NCBI GenBank assembly: GCA_036497785.1
Contig: DASXIW010000275.1
Location: forward strand, 1-6,296
DNA length: 6,296 bases
Direction of reading: 5' to 3'
Source of the DNA: DASXIW01 sp036497785
GTDB taxonomy: Bacteria > Pseudomonadota > Alphaproteobacteria > Acetobacterales > Acetobacteraceae
The position numbers and the translations under genes are program-made. Of this stretch, positions 1-6,253 are shown one piece after another; position 1 is the first letter of the stretch, and each line of letters starts with the position of its first letter. The notes beneath the pieces were generated by a model that saw only the letters and a program-made list of their open reading frames with translations, ran no database searches and had not been told where the DNA came from.

Positions 1-98
1 CACAAATGCGTCATTACATGGCCACGTTTAAATGGCTCTGGGACCATTTTGTCAGGACTTCTGCCGGTTTGGTAGTCGCGCGAAGAGGGAAGCTCGGA
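1..98. mobile_element. Probable insertion-sequence end (foreign DNA interrupting the ATPase gene)
   Basis: Recognisable ABC-ATPase coding sequence begins abruptly at about 99-102. Upstream of it, translation in all frames gives nothing like the expected ATPase core, and base composition is more AT-rich than in the neighbouring genes. The stretch holds two similar 10-mers, GGCCACGTTT (20-29) and GGACCATTTT (41-50), and an inverted repeat AAATGG (30-35) / CCATTT (44-49). Repeated terminal motifs of this kind are typical of IS21-family ends. If this is an IS21-like end, the terminal CA could be at 53-54, which leaves 55-98 unexplained. No transposase is visible and the family assignment is a guess; an assembly junction is the main alternative. 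Confidence 0.4.
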
Positions 99-383
99 TT
101 ATATCTCGGCCGGATCGTCGAAATCGGCCAGCGCGACGCGGTGTTCGCAGCCCCCGCCCATCCCTACACAAGCGCGCTGCTGGATGCCGTGCCGCGCATC
201 GGCGCGGGCAAGCGCGTGCCGGGCACGGCCCTGCCGGGCGAGATGCCCGATCCGATGGACCCGCCGCCGGGCTGCGCCTTTCACACGCGCTGCGCGCGCG
301 CCGTCGCCGCCTGCCGCGCCGAGATCCCCGCCCTGCGCGGCGACGCCGCCCACATGGTCGCCTGCCACAACCCGCTCGGATAG
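99..383 (+). pseudogene. Peptide ABC transporter ATP-binding subunit, 3' remnant
   Basis: This is the C-terminal part of a DppD/DppF/OppD/OppF-type ATPase, the cytoplasmic subunit that powers peptide import. Recognisable sequence starts at YLGRIVEIG (from 102), the strand after the H-loop in these ATPases. AHPYTSALLDAVP follows, and then the family-specific C-terminal oligopeptide-transporter extension with GEMPDPMDPPPGCAFHTRC and a second Cys cluster (ACRAEIPAL, MVACHN). Walker A, the signature motif, Walker B and the H-loop are all missing, so the product cannot bind or hydrolyse ATP. An ATG-initiated frame from position 6 reads through foreign DNA into this remnant, but its first 30 or so residues have no ATPase similarity. 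The stop (TAG 381-383) is 5 nt before the permease start, so these were operon partners. Truncation is attributed to the inserted DNA on the left. Confidence 0.88.
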
Positions 384-388
384 CGCGC

Positions 389-1329
389 ATGATCCGCTTC
401 CTCATCGGCCGCATCGCCGGCGCTGTCGTCACGCTCGGCGTGAAATCCTTCATCATCTTCGCGCTGATCGGCCTGATGCCCGGCGATCCCGTGGATATGC
501 TGGCCACCGCCAACCCCGACGCGACGCCGCAGGACGTCGCCCGGCTGCGCGCGCTATACGGCGTCAATCAGCCGCTGTCGCTGCGCGACTGGCATTGGCT
601 GGAAGGCGCGCTGCACGGCAATTTCGGCTATTCGCGGCTGGAAGGCCGCCCGGTGATGGAAGTGGTGCTGCCGGCCTTGGGCAACACCGTCCTGCTGATG
701 GCCATCGCCTTCGCCATCGGCGTGGCGATCGCCGTCACGCTGGGCACGATCGGGGCGCTGTATCGCGGCACCTGGCGCGACCGGCTGATCAATCTGCTGG
801 CCTATGCCGGGATCTCGGTGCCCAGTTTCTGGCTGGGCCTTGTGCTGATCTACATCTTCGCCGTGGCGCTGGGCGTGCTGCCGGCGAGGGCTTCGCCGGC
901 ATGGCGGCGCATCTGGCGCTGCCGGTGGCGACCCTGGTGATGGTCGAAACCGGTGGGCTCACACGCTACGCACGCAGCGCCATGCTGGAAGTTCTGCAAC
1001 AGGACTATATCCGCACCGCACGCGCCAAGGGCATCACCGAGGGCCGGATGATCCTGCGGCACGCGCTGCGCAACGCGCTGATCCCGGTCGTCACGATCGT
1101 CGCGCTGGGCTTCGGCTATCTCTTCTCCGGCGCGCTGCTGGTGGAAAGCATCTTCGCCTGGCGCGGCATGGGGCATCTCATTCTCGATGCCGTGCTCGGC
1201 AACGACTACAATCTCGCCCTGGTCTGCCTGCTGTTCACCACGGCGATGATCCTTGCCGCCAACATCCTGGCCAACCTCGCCTATAGCTGGCTCGATCCGC
1301 GCATCAGCCTGGACGGGGAACGGCAATGA
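389..1329 (+). pseudogene. DppB-type peptide ABC transporter permease, frameshifted
   Basis: First inner-membrane permease of a dipeptide/oligopeptide importer. The N-terminal part (389-886, 166 residues) shows the first membrane helix (FLIGRIAGAVVTLGVKSFII), the PGDP motif at residues 31-34, HGNFGYS, and further helices around residues 98-120 and 134-161. After GVLPA the frame is lost; the upstream frame runs on as nonsense to a stop at 938-940. From about 886 homology continues in another frame with GEGFAGMAAHLALP. The cytoplasmic EAA loop follows (DYIRTARAKGITEGRMILRH, then ALRNALIPVVT), then GYLFSGALLVESIF and the C-terminal helix, with the stop at 1327-1329. Joining the frames needs a lost segment of 3n+1 bases. 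Only about 10 residues separate the LP and HLALP motifs, where relatives usually have more, so a small deletion fits better than one missed base. Start chosen at ATG 389, 5 nt after the ATPase stop; no strong ribosome site is seen. A sequencing error remains possible. Confidence 0.9.
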
Positions 1330-2237
1330 GCGGCACTCGGGCGGTTTCGGTCTGGCAATTGCGCTGGCGGCGGCTGCGCGCGGATCGCGCGGCCTGGCTG
1401 GGCGCCATCACCCTGCTCGTGCTGCTGGCGGCCAGCTACGCGGCACCACTGCTGGAGAATTGCCTGGGCGTCAGCGGCGTGACCACGGATCTGTTCAGCC
1501 GGGTCGATCCGCCATCGGCGGCACACTGGCTTGGGGCCGACGATGCCGGGCGCGACGAGCTGGCCCGGCTGCTGCGGGGCGGACAGATATCCTTGTCCAT
1601 CGGCCTCATCGGCGCGCTCGGCGCAAGCCTGCTCGGCACCATGGTCGGCGCCGTGGCCCGATATTTCCGTGGCCGCACCGACATGGTGCTGATGCGCCTC
1701 ACCGACGGCATCATCGCCCTGCCGACTTTGCCGCTGCTCATCATCCTCGCGGCACTCGATCTCTCCAAACTCGGCTTTTCGCAGGATTTCATCCGCTCCG
1801 GCGCCGCCGGCTATTGGCGGATCGTGGCCATCGTGACGCTGCTGAGCTGGACCGGTGTCGCGCGGCTGGTGCGGGCGGCGACCCTGGCCTTGAACGAGCG
1901 GGAATTCGTGCTGGCCGCGCGGGCGCAGGGCGCATCCTCCTGGTGGATTCTGCGTACCCATATCCTGCCCAACGCCATCTCGCCGGTGATCGTGGCCACC
2001 ACATTGGCAATGGGACGGGTGATCCTGGCGGAATCCGCGCTCAGCTATCTCGGCGTCGGCATCCAGCCCCCTGCCACGAGCTGGGGCAGCATGCTGACCA
2101 ACGCGCAGGAACTGATTTCCACCGCGCCGCTGCTGGCGCTCTATCCCGGCCTGCTCATATTGCTGACAGTGATCGCCATCAATTTCCTCGGCGACGGATT
2201 GCAGGCCGCCATCGACCCACGCAGCGATCCACGCTGA
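1326..2237 (+). CDS. DppC-type peptide ABC transporter permease
   Basis: Second inner-membrane permease of the importer, 303 residues, a normal length for the DppC/OppC family. Visible in order: a basic N-terminus (to residue 22), membrane helix 1 (about 23-43), the periplasmic LGADDAGRDELAR motif (69-81) diagnostic of this family, and helices near 88-112 and 128-145. Another helix lies near 165-180. The EAA loop that docks to the ATPase is at about 190-216 (EREFVLAARAQGAS, then THILPNAISPV), followed by ESALSYLGVGIQPPATSWG (236-254) and a final helix (about 267-288). Its ATG overlaps the stop of the preceding permease as ATGA (1326-1329), with a GGGGA ribosome site at 1315-1319, so the two were translationally coupled. 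The frame is fully open, but its partner permease, ATPase and binding protein are all broken in this window, so it probably cannot form a working transporter unless subunits are supplied elsewhere. Confidence 0.93.
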   Translation: MSGTRAVSVWQLRWRRLRADRAAWLGAITLLVLLAASYAAPLLENCLGVSGVTTDLFSRVDPPSAAHWLGADDAGRDELARLLRGGQISLSIGLIGALGASLLGTMVGAVARYFRGRTDMVLMRLTDGIIALPTLPLLIILAALDLSKLGFSQDFIRSGAAGYWRIVAIVTLLSWTGVARLVRAATLALNEREFVLAARAQGASSWWILRTHILPNAISPVIVATTLAMGRVILAESALSYLGVGIQPPATSWGSMLTNAQELISTAPLLALYPGLLILLTVIAINFLGDGLQAAIDPRSDPR

Positions 2238-2245
2238 TCGGCTCA

Positions 2246-2263
2246 GAGCCTGTTTGAGAACTC
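2246..2263 (+). repeat. Left terminal inverted repeat of the MITE
   Basis: The sequence is GAGCCTGTTTGAGAACTC. It pairs with the right end at 17 of 18 positions and is preceded directly by TCA (2243-2245). Confidence 0.85.
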
Positions 2264-2368
2264 GCTCGGCCGAGTCAGCTGGCGTGATTTTCGAGAGCCG
2301 GCGCGGAGCGGACACTGGCCCGTGAACACCGGAAGCGCAGAAAAGCGCGCCAGATGGCCGGCATAGTA

Positions 2369-2386
2369 GAGTTGTCAAACAGGCTC
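2369..2386 (-). repeat. Right terminal inverted repeat of the MITE
   Basis: On the - strand this reads GAGCCTGTTTGACAACTC, differing from the left end at one base. It is followed directly by the second TCA (2387-2389), which read on the - strand is the TGA stop of the neighbouring gene. Confidence 0.85.
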
Positions 2387-4038
2387 TCAGCGTGTTCGCC
2401 AATCCTCGATCCAGTTGGTCGGATTGCCCCAGCGAACATCGTTGACCACGCCGGTCAGCCATTTCGGCGAAATCGTCGCCGTGGTGGTGAAGAACAGGTC
2501 GATCTCGGGCACCTCGTCGGCATAGATGTCAAGAATGCGCTTCCACGCCGCCTTGCGATTGCCCGGTTCCAGCGCGGCCCAGGCGTCGTTCAGTGCCGCA
2601 TCCATCGCGGGATCGCGCGGCCCCATGTAATTCTGGCCGGACCAGTTATTCGCCGCCGCCGGCACTCAGTCGCTATGCAGCGAATAATACGGCACGTAAT
2701 CCAGCGGCTGATCCGACTGGTATTCGACCAGTCCGGTGAACCCGCGCATGCGCAGGCTCTGGCCGAACATCACGCGCGCCGGCTCATTCCTGATCACCAG
2801 TTCGATGCCGATCGCCTTCATCTCGCTCTGCAGCACCTGTTCGATCAGTTCGCGCGTGCGGTTGCCGGCGGAGCTGACGATATCGATCGAGAACCGCGCC
2901 CCGGCCGGGCTGACCGATATGCCGTCGGGCCCGGGTTTGAATCCGGCCGCGGCGAGCAATGCCTTCGCCGCCTGTGGATCGTAGCCGAAGGTCCTGACGA
3001 ACGGATCCCAGCCGAACTCGGACGGATACTTGAAGCTATAGGCGGGATCGACGCGATTCTCGAACAGTCTGGCCACGATGGTCTTGCGGTCGATCGCCAT
3101 CGCCATGGCCTGCCGCACCCGCTTATCCGCCAGCAACGGATTGTCCGGCCGGATCGCCAGATGCTCGTAGCTGCTCACCGCGGGCTGGAAACTGAAATCG
3201 AACCGCGCGGACTGCGACTTCGCCAAGGCGTTCACCTGATCGAGCGTCAGGCCAAGATTGCCGGGTGCCACCATATCGACATCGCCGGAAAGCAGGTTCG
3301 CCTGCAGCGCGGCGGTGTTCTCGATAAGCTGCATCGTGACATGCGCGAATTCCGGTTTGTCGCCATGCCAATAGGCGTTCGGCTCCAACGTGACCGACTG
3401 ACCCGGCGCGAAATTCGTGATCCGATACGGCCCCATCCACAATCCGGGGTTCTCGGGATGGCGTTGAATTCGGAATGTTCGCCGTAATCCAAAGGATCCT
3501 TCGCGGCACGGAAAATCGGCCCCTCGATATGCTCGGAAAGCGGCGCCGGACCGGACCGATCGAAATCATACCGCACGCGGTTCAGCACCACTTTTACGGT
3601 CCGTGCATCCGGCGCCTCCACATGGTCGATTGTCACGGGCGGCGAAAACGCCTTCGTAACCTCGAAGGAAAACACAGAATCGCCGGCGGTGACGGGCACG
3701 CCGTCGGCCCAGAACAGATCAGGCTTGAGCGTGTATGTCACCTCCATGCCCCAGGTCCCGTCGACGCGCCTGACGATCTTCGCGCGCCCGTTCGCGATGC
3801 TCGGAACTTCCGTGCGCAGCCCACAGATCACCGCGCCGGATCGCTTGAAGCCGGTCATGTCGCGCGATCCCGCGGCACTGATATGGGCCTTGATGCTGGT
3901 CGCCGTGATATCGGGGTGCATGTCCGGCGGAAACTGCACCATGCCGATCGTCAGCGTGTCATGCCCGGCCGCGTACAACCGCGCGAGCATCGCGCATGCC
4001 AGGGCGGCGGCCCAGATCAGACCACGGGATTTTGGCAT
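2387..4038 (-). pseudogene. Peptide ABC transporter substrate-binding protein (SBP family 5), frameshift plus nonsense
   Basis: Periplasmic binding protein of the Dpp/Opp type; the restored gene would encode 550 residues, a usual family length. Start ATG at 4038-4036 is supported by a strong AGGGGGGA site (4053-4046) 7 nt upstream and by a signal peptide (about residues 1-24, hydrophobic core LIWAAALACAMLA). The mature part begins near DTLTIGMVQFPPDMHPDIT, followed by MEVTYTLKPDLFWADGVPVT (residues 98-117), a typical family 5 signature. After residue 193 (FNA) one C is missing near 3460; restoring it continues as HPENPGLWMGPYRITNFAPG. The second frame carries RVRQAMAMAIDRKTIV and AKALLAAAGFKPGPDG, both characteristic of the family. 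At codon 458 an in-frame TGA (2668-2666) follows YYSLHSD, then the same frame resumes with VPAAANNWSGQNYMG to the natural TGA at 2389-2387. A CGA to TGA change is a simple explanation. Two separate lesions make it a likely pseudogene. Unusually, it converges on the permease genes instead of leading them. Confidence 0.92.
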
Positions 4039-4124
4039 CGCATTGTCCCCCCTCGCACGGTAAGAACGCAGCAGCAACATAAATTCCGATCTTCGGCAAC
4101 GGAAAAGATGGAGTATCCAGCAAC
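4039..4124. promoter_or_regulatory. Divergent intergenic region between binding-protein and transferase genes
   Basis: These 86 bp separate two divergently transcribed starts and must hold the translation signals, and probably the promoters, of both. The region is more AT-rich than its surroundings around 4061-4116. A 9-bp direct repeat CAGCAACAT occurs at 4072-4080 and 4118-4126, the second copy running into the transferase start. I could not pick out a convincing -35/-10 pair on either strand, so only the regional call is supported. Confidence 0.45.
4046..4053 (-). promoter_or_regulatory. Ribosome binding site of the substrate-binding-protein gene
   Basis: On the - strand AGGGGGGA ends 7 nt before ATG 4038-4036. 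It decides this start over the nearby out-of-frame ATG at 4043-4041. Confidence 0.6.
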
Positions 4125-5789
4125 ATGAACGGTGATAACGCGGCAGCGGGATTGTTCGGCCCTGAGATGGGCGCGTGGCTCGATTACGACCCCTCGCGCC
4201 AGCGTCCGGCGCGCGGCCGTGCCGCCGCGGCCACCGCGAACCCGCTCGCCTCCTGGGCGGCAACCAGCATGCTGCGCGCCGACGGCAGCGCCGTGGATGC
4301 CGCCGTGGCGGCGCAGGCCATGCTGACGCTGGTGGAACCGAACGCCTCGGGTATCGGCGGCGGCGCGATGATCCTGATCCACGCAGCGGGCACGGTTCAC
4401 GCCATCGACGGATTATCCGCCGCCCCTTCCCGCGTGCCTCCACGTCTCGGCACCGATTTCGACGGACGGCGCGTGCCGGCCGACCGGCTGGAATATGGCG
4501 GCCGCACTGTCGGCGTGCCCGGCGCGCTGCGGGCGCTCGAAGCCGCGCACCGGCGCTTCGGGCGCCTCGGTTGGGCCCAACTCTTCGCGCCGGCAATCGC
4601 CATGGCCGCGGACGGATTTCCCCTCTCGTCCTATCTGTGGCGCGCCATTCAGGAAAATCCCGCCATACGCGACGAACCCATGGCGCACATATTGTATTGC
4701 GCTGGCACCGCGACCACGCTTCCCCCCGGCAGCATGCTCCGCAACCGCGCCTTGGCCCGCACACTGCGCCGCATCGCCGAAGGCGGCGCCTCGGAATTCT
4801 ACGAAGGTGAAATCGCGGCCAATATCTGCGCCGCCGTACGCCAAGATGATTTCTCCGGCACCATCACCGCCGCGGACATGGCCAGCTATAACGCTGTCGA
4901 ACGGCCGCCGGTCAAGTTCGGCCTGGGCGAAATGACCGTGCACACCGCCCCGCTGCCCGCCTATGGCGGCGTCGCCGCCGGACAGATCGTCGGCATCGCC
5001 GGCAAACTCGGTCTGCACGGCATCGCCGCCATGCCGGACGAAGACGAAATCCATCTCCTCGCGGAGGCCGGTCGCGTCGCCTTCGCCGATCGCACCCCCT
5101 ATGCCGACACGGATTTCGCACCGATGGACGCGAGCCTGCTGCTGGACCCCGGCTACCTCGCCGAACGCGCCCGGCTGGTCGACCCTCGGCGTCGCACGGA
5201 GGCGATTCCCCCTGGCCATATCGACCAGTTGGGCGGCAGCATGACCAGCCATGTCGCCATCGCCGACGGCGCCGGCCAGGTCGTGTCCATGACCACCACG
5301 ATCAACCTGAATTTCGGCTCCCGCATCGCCGTTGACGGCTTCTACCTCAACAACGTCATGACGAACTTCGCCGCCGCCGCCACGGAAGACGGCAAACCCT
5401 CCGCCAACGCCATGGCGCCCCGCAAACGCGCCCGCACCACCATCGCCCCGAGCATTGTGCTGGACGCACAAGGCGCGCCGCTCGCCGCACTGGGCGCGGG
5501 CGGCGGCTACCGCATCATCGGCTACGTGGCCAATGCGCTGCTCCGCCTCGCCGGCGGCATGCGCGACCCGCAGGCGCTGCTCGCCAGCCCGCATGCGCTC
5601 AACTGGAACGGCGTGACGGAAATCGAACCCGATCTCGCCGGCCATCGCGCGGGACTGATCGCGCGCGGCCACTGGATCGGCCTGAAGCGCCTGGATGGCG
5701 GCACGCAATGCGTGGTGCTGCAGGACGACCAGGTTCTGGCCGGCGGCGATCCCCGCCGCGACGGGGTCGGGATGGCGCTGCGCGAATAA
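4125..5789 (+). CDS. Gamma-glutamyltransferase-family protein with atypical donor site
   Basis: 554-residue Ntn-hydrolase of the gamma-glutamyltranspeptidase fold, made as a precursor that cleaves itself before a Thr. N-terminal family motifs: DAAVAAQAMLTLVEPNASGI (58-77), GIGGGAMILIHA, GGRTVGVPGALRALEAAH (125-142) and APAIAMAADGFPLS. The nucleophile is Thr374 in SMTSHVAIAD (372-381); cleavage there gives chains of about 373 and 181 residues. Asn394 and the oxyanion glycines (GAGGGYRII, 457-465) are present, and GGDPRRDGVGM closes the protein as in relatives. Odd points, by eye alignment to E. coli GGT: Arg114 becomes Leu97 (AIDGLSAAP), Asp433 becomes Asn414 (LNNVMTNF), Gln430 becomes Val411, and Ser462/463 become Thr438/439. 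These residues bind the gamma-glutamyl donor, so the substrate may be another amide or acyl compound. There is no signal peptide, so it is probably cytoplasmic, unlike E. coli GGT. Start ATG 4125 has GGAG at 4110-4113, 11 nt upstream. The divergent peptide-binding protein gene suggests hydrolysis of an imported substrate. Confidence 0.88.
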   Translation: MNGDNAAAGLFGPEMGAWLDYDPSRQRPARGRAAAATANPLASWAATSMLRADGSAVDAAVAAQAMLTLVEPNASGIGGGAMILIHAAGTVHAIDGLSAAPSRVPPRLGTDFDGRRVPADRLEYGGRTVGVPGALRALEAAHRRFGRLGWAQLFAPAIAMAADGFPLSSYLWRAIQENPAIRDEPMAHILYCAGTATTLPPGSMLRNRALARTLRRIAEGGASEFYEGEIAANICAAVRQDDFSGTITAADMASYNAVERPPVKFGLGEMTVHTAPLPAYGGVAAGQIVGIAGKLGLHGIAAMPDEDEIHLLAEAGRVAFADRTPYADTDFAPMDASLLLDPGYLAERARLVDPRRRTEAIPPGHIDQLGGSMTSHVAIADGAGQVVSMTTTINLNFGSRIAVDGFYLNNVMTNFAAAATEDGKPSANAMAPRKRARTTIAPSIVLDAQGAPLAALGAGGGYRIIGYVANALLRLAGGMRDPQALLASPHALNWNGVTEIEPDLAGHRAGLIARGHWIGLKRLDGGTQCVVLQDDQVLAGGDPRRDGVGMALRE

Positions 5790-5795
5790 CCCGCC

Positions 5796-5821
5796 CCGGG
5801 CGCCAGAAATCCCGGCGCCGG
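5796..5821. terminator. Possible bidirectional hairpin between convergent genes
   Basis: GGCGCC at 5799-5804 pairs with GGCGCC at 5814-5819 across a 9-nt loop. The stem extends by two C-G pairs past a bulged G (5798). It lies between two convergent stop codons (5789 and 5844), where a shared terminator would be expected. No clear U-tract follows on either strand, so this may only be a GC-rich hairpin. Confidence 0.3.
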
Positions 5822-5843
5822 CACGAAATATCAGACCGTCAGT

Positions 5844-6134
5844 TCACGGACGCGCCGGCACATGTTCCACCGGCCCATGACGCACCGGCCCATGACGCAC
5901 CGGCACATGACGCACCGGCACGTAATGCCGCGGCGGCAGGCGACGCGGCGGGTCGCGCCAGTAGCGATGCCCGTTGCGGTAGTAATAGTCGACATGCTGG
6001 ATCGCCGCCGAATGGTCCGTGGCGGCCTGGACCGTCGCCTGCGAAAAGCCGGCCGGCGTCGCCGCGGCGATACCCGGCATCGCGGCTGCCGCCATGAACA
6101 TCGTGGCGGCGACGGATAAGAAAGCTCGCTTCAT
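5844..6134 (-). CDS. Small secreted protein with Pro/His/Arg repeat tail, unknown function
   Basis: 96 residues; I do not recognise a named family. Start ATG 6134-6132 was chosen because an AGGA site lies 5 nt upstream and because the product then begins with a clean signal peptide: MKRAF, a hydrophobic Ala/Met-rich core, and a likely cut after AAA at residues 23-25. An upstream in-frame ATG at 6188 would only put a hydrophilic extension ahead of it. The mature part has a short Ala/Gln/Thr-rich stretch (26-48), an aromatic/basic segment VDYYYRNGHRYWRDPPRR (48-65), and a tail of five-residue repeats of the type PVRH-V/G (about 72-94). No Cys is present, so no disulfide or lipobox. The composition suggests an export-targeted, strongly basic, disordered peptide that might bind the cell surface or metal through His; that is inference. 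It converges on the transferase gene, with 54 nt between stops. Confidence 0.7.
   Translation of the reverse strand: MKRAFLSVAATMFMAAAAMPGIAAATPAGFSQATVQAATDHSAAIQHVDYYYRNGHRYWRDPPRRLPPRHYVPVRHVPVRHGPVRHGPVEHVPARP
5853..5927. repeat. 15-bp tandem repeat, five units, inside the small secreted-protein gene
   Basis: Units of the form CACCGGCCCATGACG run head to tail: 5868-5882, 5883-5897 and 5898-5912 are identical or differ by one base. The flanking units 5853-5867 and 5913-5927 are more diverged. The unit length is a multiple of three, so gain or loss of units keeps the frame and only changes the number of pentapeptides in the protein tail. Confidence 0.85.
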
Positions 6135-6172
6135 CGAAATCCTGCTGATTCTATGCCCATGGACAGCATGAT

Positions 6173-6184
6173 CCGCATATGCGG
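6173..6184. promoter_or_regulatory. Perfect 12-bp palindrome upstream of the small secreted-protein gene
   Basis: CCGCATATGCGG is a perfect dyad located 39-50 bp before the ATG at 6134. The position suits an operator, but no regulator or second copy is visible, and a chance palindrome is possible. The rest of 6135-6253 shows no gene; on the - strand a TTGGAC-like element just upstream of the dyad might be a -35 box, without a convincing -10. Confidence 0.25.
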
Positions 6185-6253
6185 CCAATGTTTGTCCAAG
6201 GTGCTACCCGGAAGAGCCTTCGCAGGCGCCCCCATGTAACCGGTTGTAAAGGA

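Larger units (their letters stand above)
2246..2386. mobile_element. 141-bp MITE-like element with TCA target duplication
   Basis: The element has 18-bp terminal inverted repeats, GAGCCTGTTTGAGAACTC on the left and the complement of GAGTTGTCAAACAGGCTC on the right, with one mismatch. It is flanked by TCA at 2243-2245 and 2387-2389. Inside the tips a weaker symmetry continues: CTGGCG, then G, then TTTTC lies at the same distance from both ends, about 34-46 bp in. The interior has no plausible gene. Terminal repeats plus a 3-bp TNA duplication match the IS1031 group of the IS5 family, so this is probably a non-autonomous derivative moved in trans by such a transposase. It sits 8 bp after the stop of the permease on the + strand and directly at the stop codon of the - strand binding-protein gene. 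Its transcript could fold and may influence termination of both genes. Confidence 0.82.

Noticed and set aside
1281..2462. 393-residue - strand frame across the DppC permease and the MITE
   Set aside because: It runs antisense to a well-supported permease and through the mobile element; composition is that of a shadow frame.
2666..2668. Recoding of TGA as selenocysteine or readthrough in the binding protein
   Set aside because: I identified no selenocysteine insertion hairpin, the family has no selenocysteine at this site, and the gene already carries a frameshift.
3455..3465. Programmed frameshift in the binding-protein gene
   Set aside because: There is no slippery heptamer or stimulatory structure, and the family does not use frameshifting; a simple base loss restores the frame.
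2354..3487. 377-residue + strand frame opposite the binding-protein gene
   Set aside because: It starts inside the MITE and is antisense to family 5 binding-protein motifs; no domain seen.
4072..4126. 9-bp direct repeat CAGCAACAT in the divergent intergenic region as an operator pair
   Set aside because: It is short, 46 bp apart, and one copy overlaps a start codon; it could easily be chance.
3475..4128. 217-residue + strand frame upstream of the transferase-family gene
   Set aside because: It is antisense to the binding-protein N-terminus, including its signal peptide; shadow frame.
4413..5708. Long open frame (431 residues) on the - strand opposite the transferase-family gene
   Set aside because: It is the antisense shadow of a gene with clear family motifs; its product is Gly/Ala/Arg/His-rich without any recognisable domain, as expected in high-GC DNA.
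5853..5927. CRISPR-like array
   Set aside because: The 15-bp units are contiguous with no spacers and stay in frame with a coding sequence.
6216..6227. Short hairpin GCCT-TCGC-AGGC downstream of the tRNA as its terminator
   Set aside because: It has only a 4-bp stem and no U-tract follows.
6185..6253. Attachment site or genomic island at the tRNA-Lys 3' end
   Set aside because: No integrase and no repeated copy of the tRNA end is present in the window.
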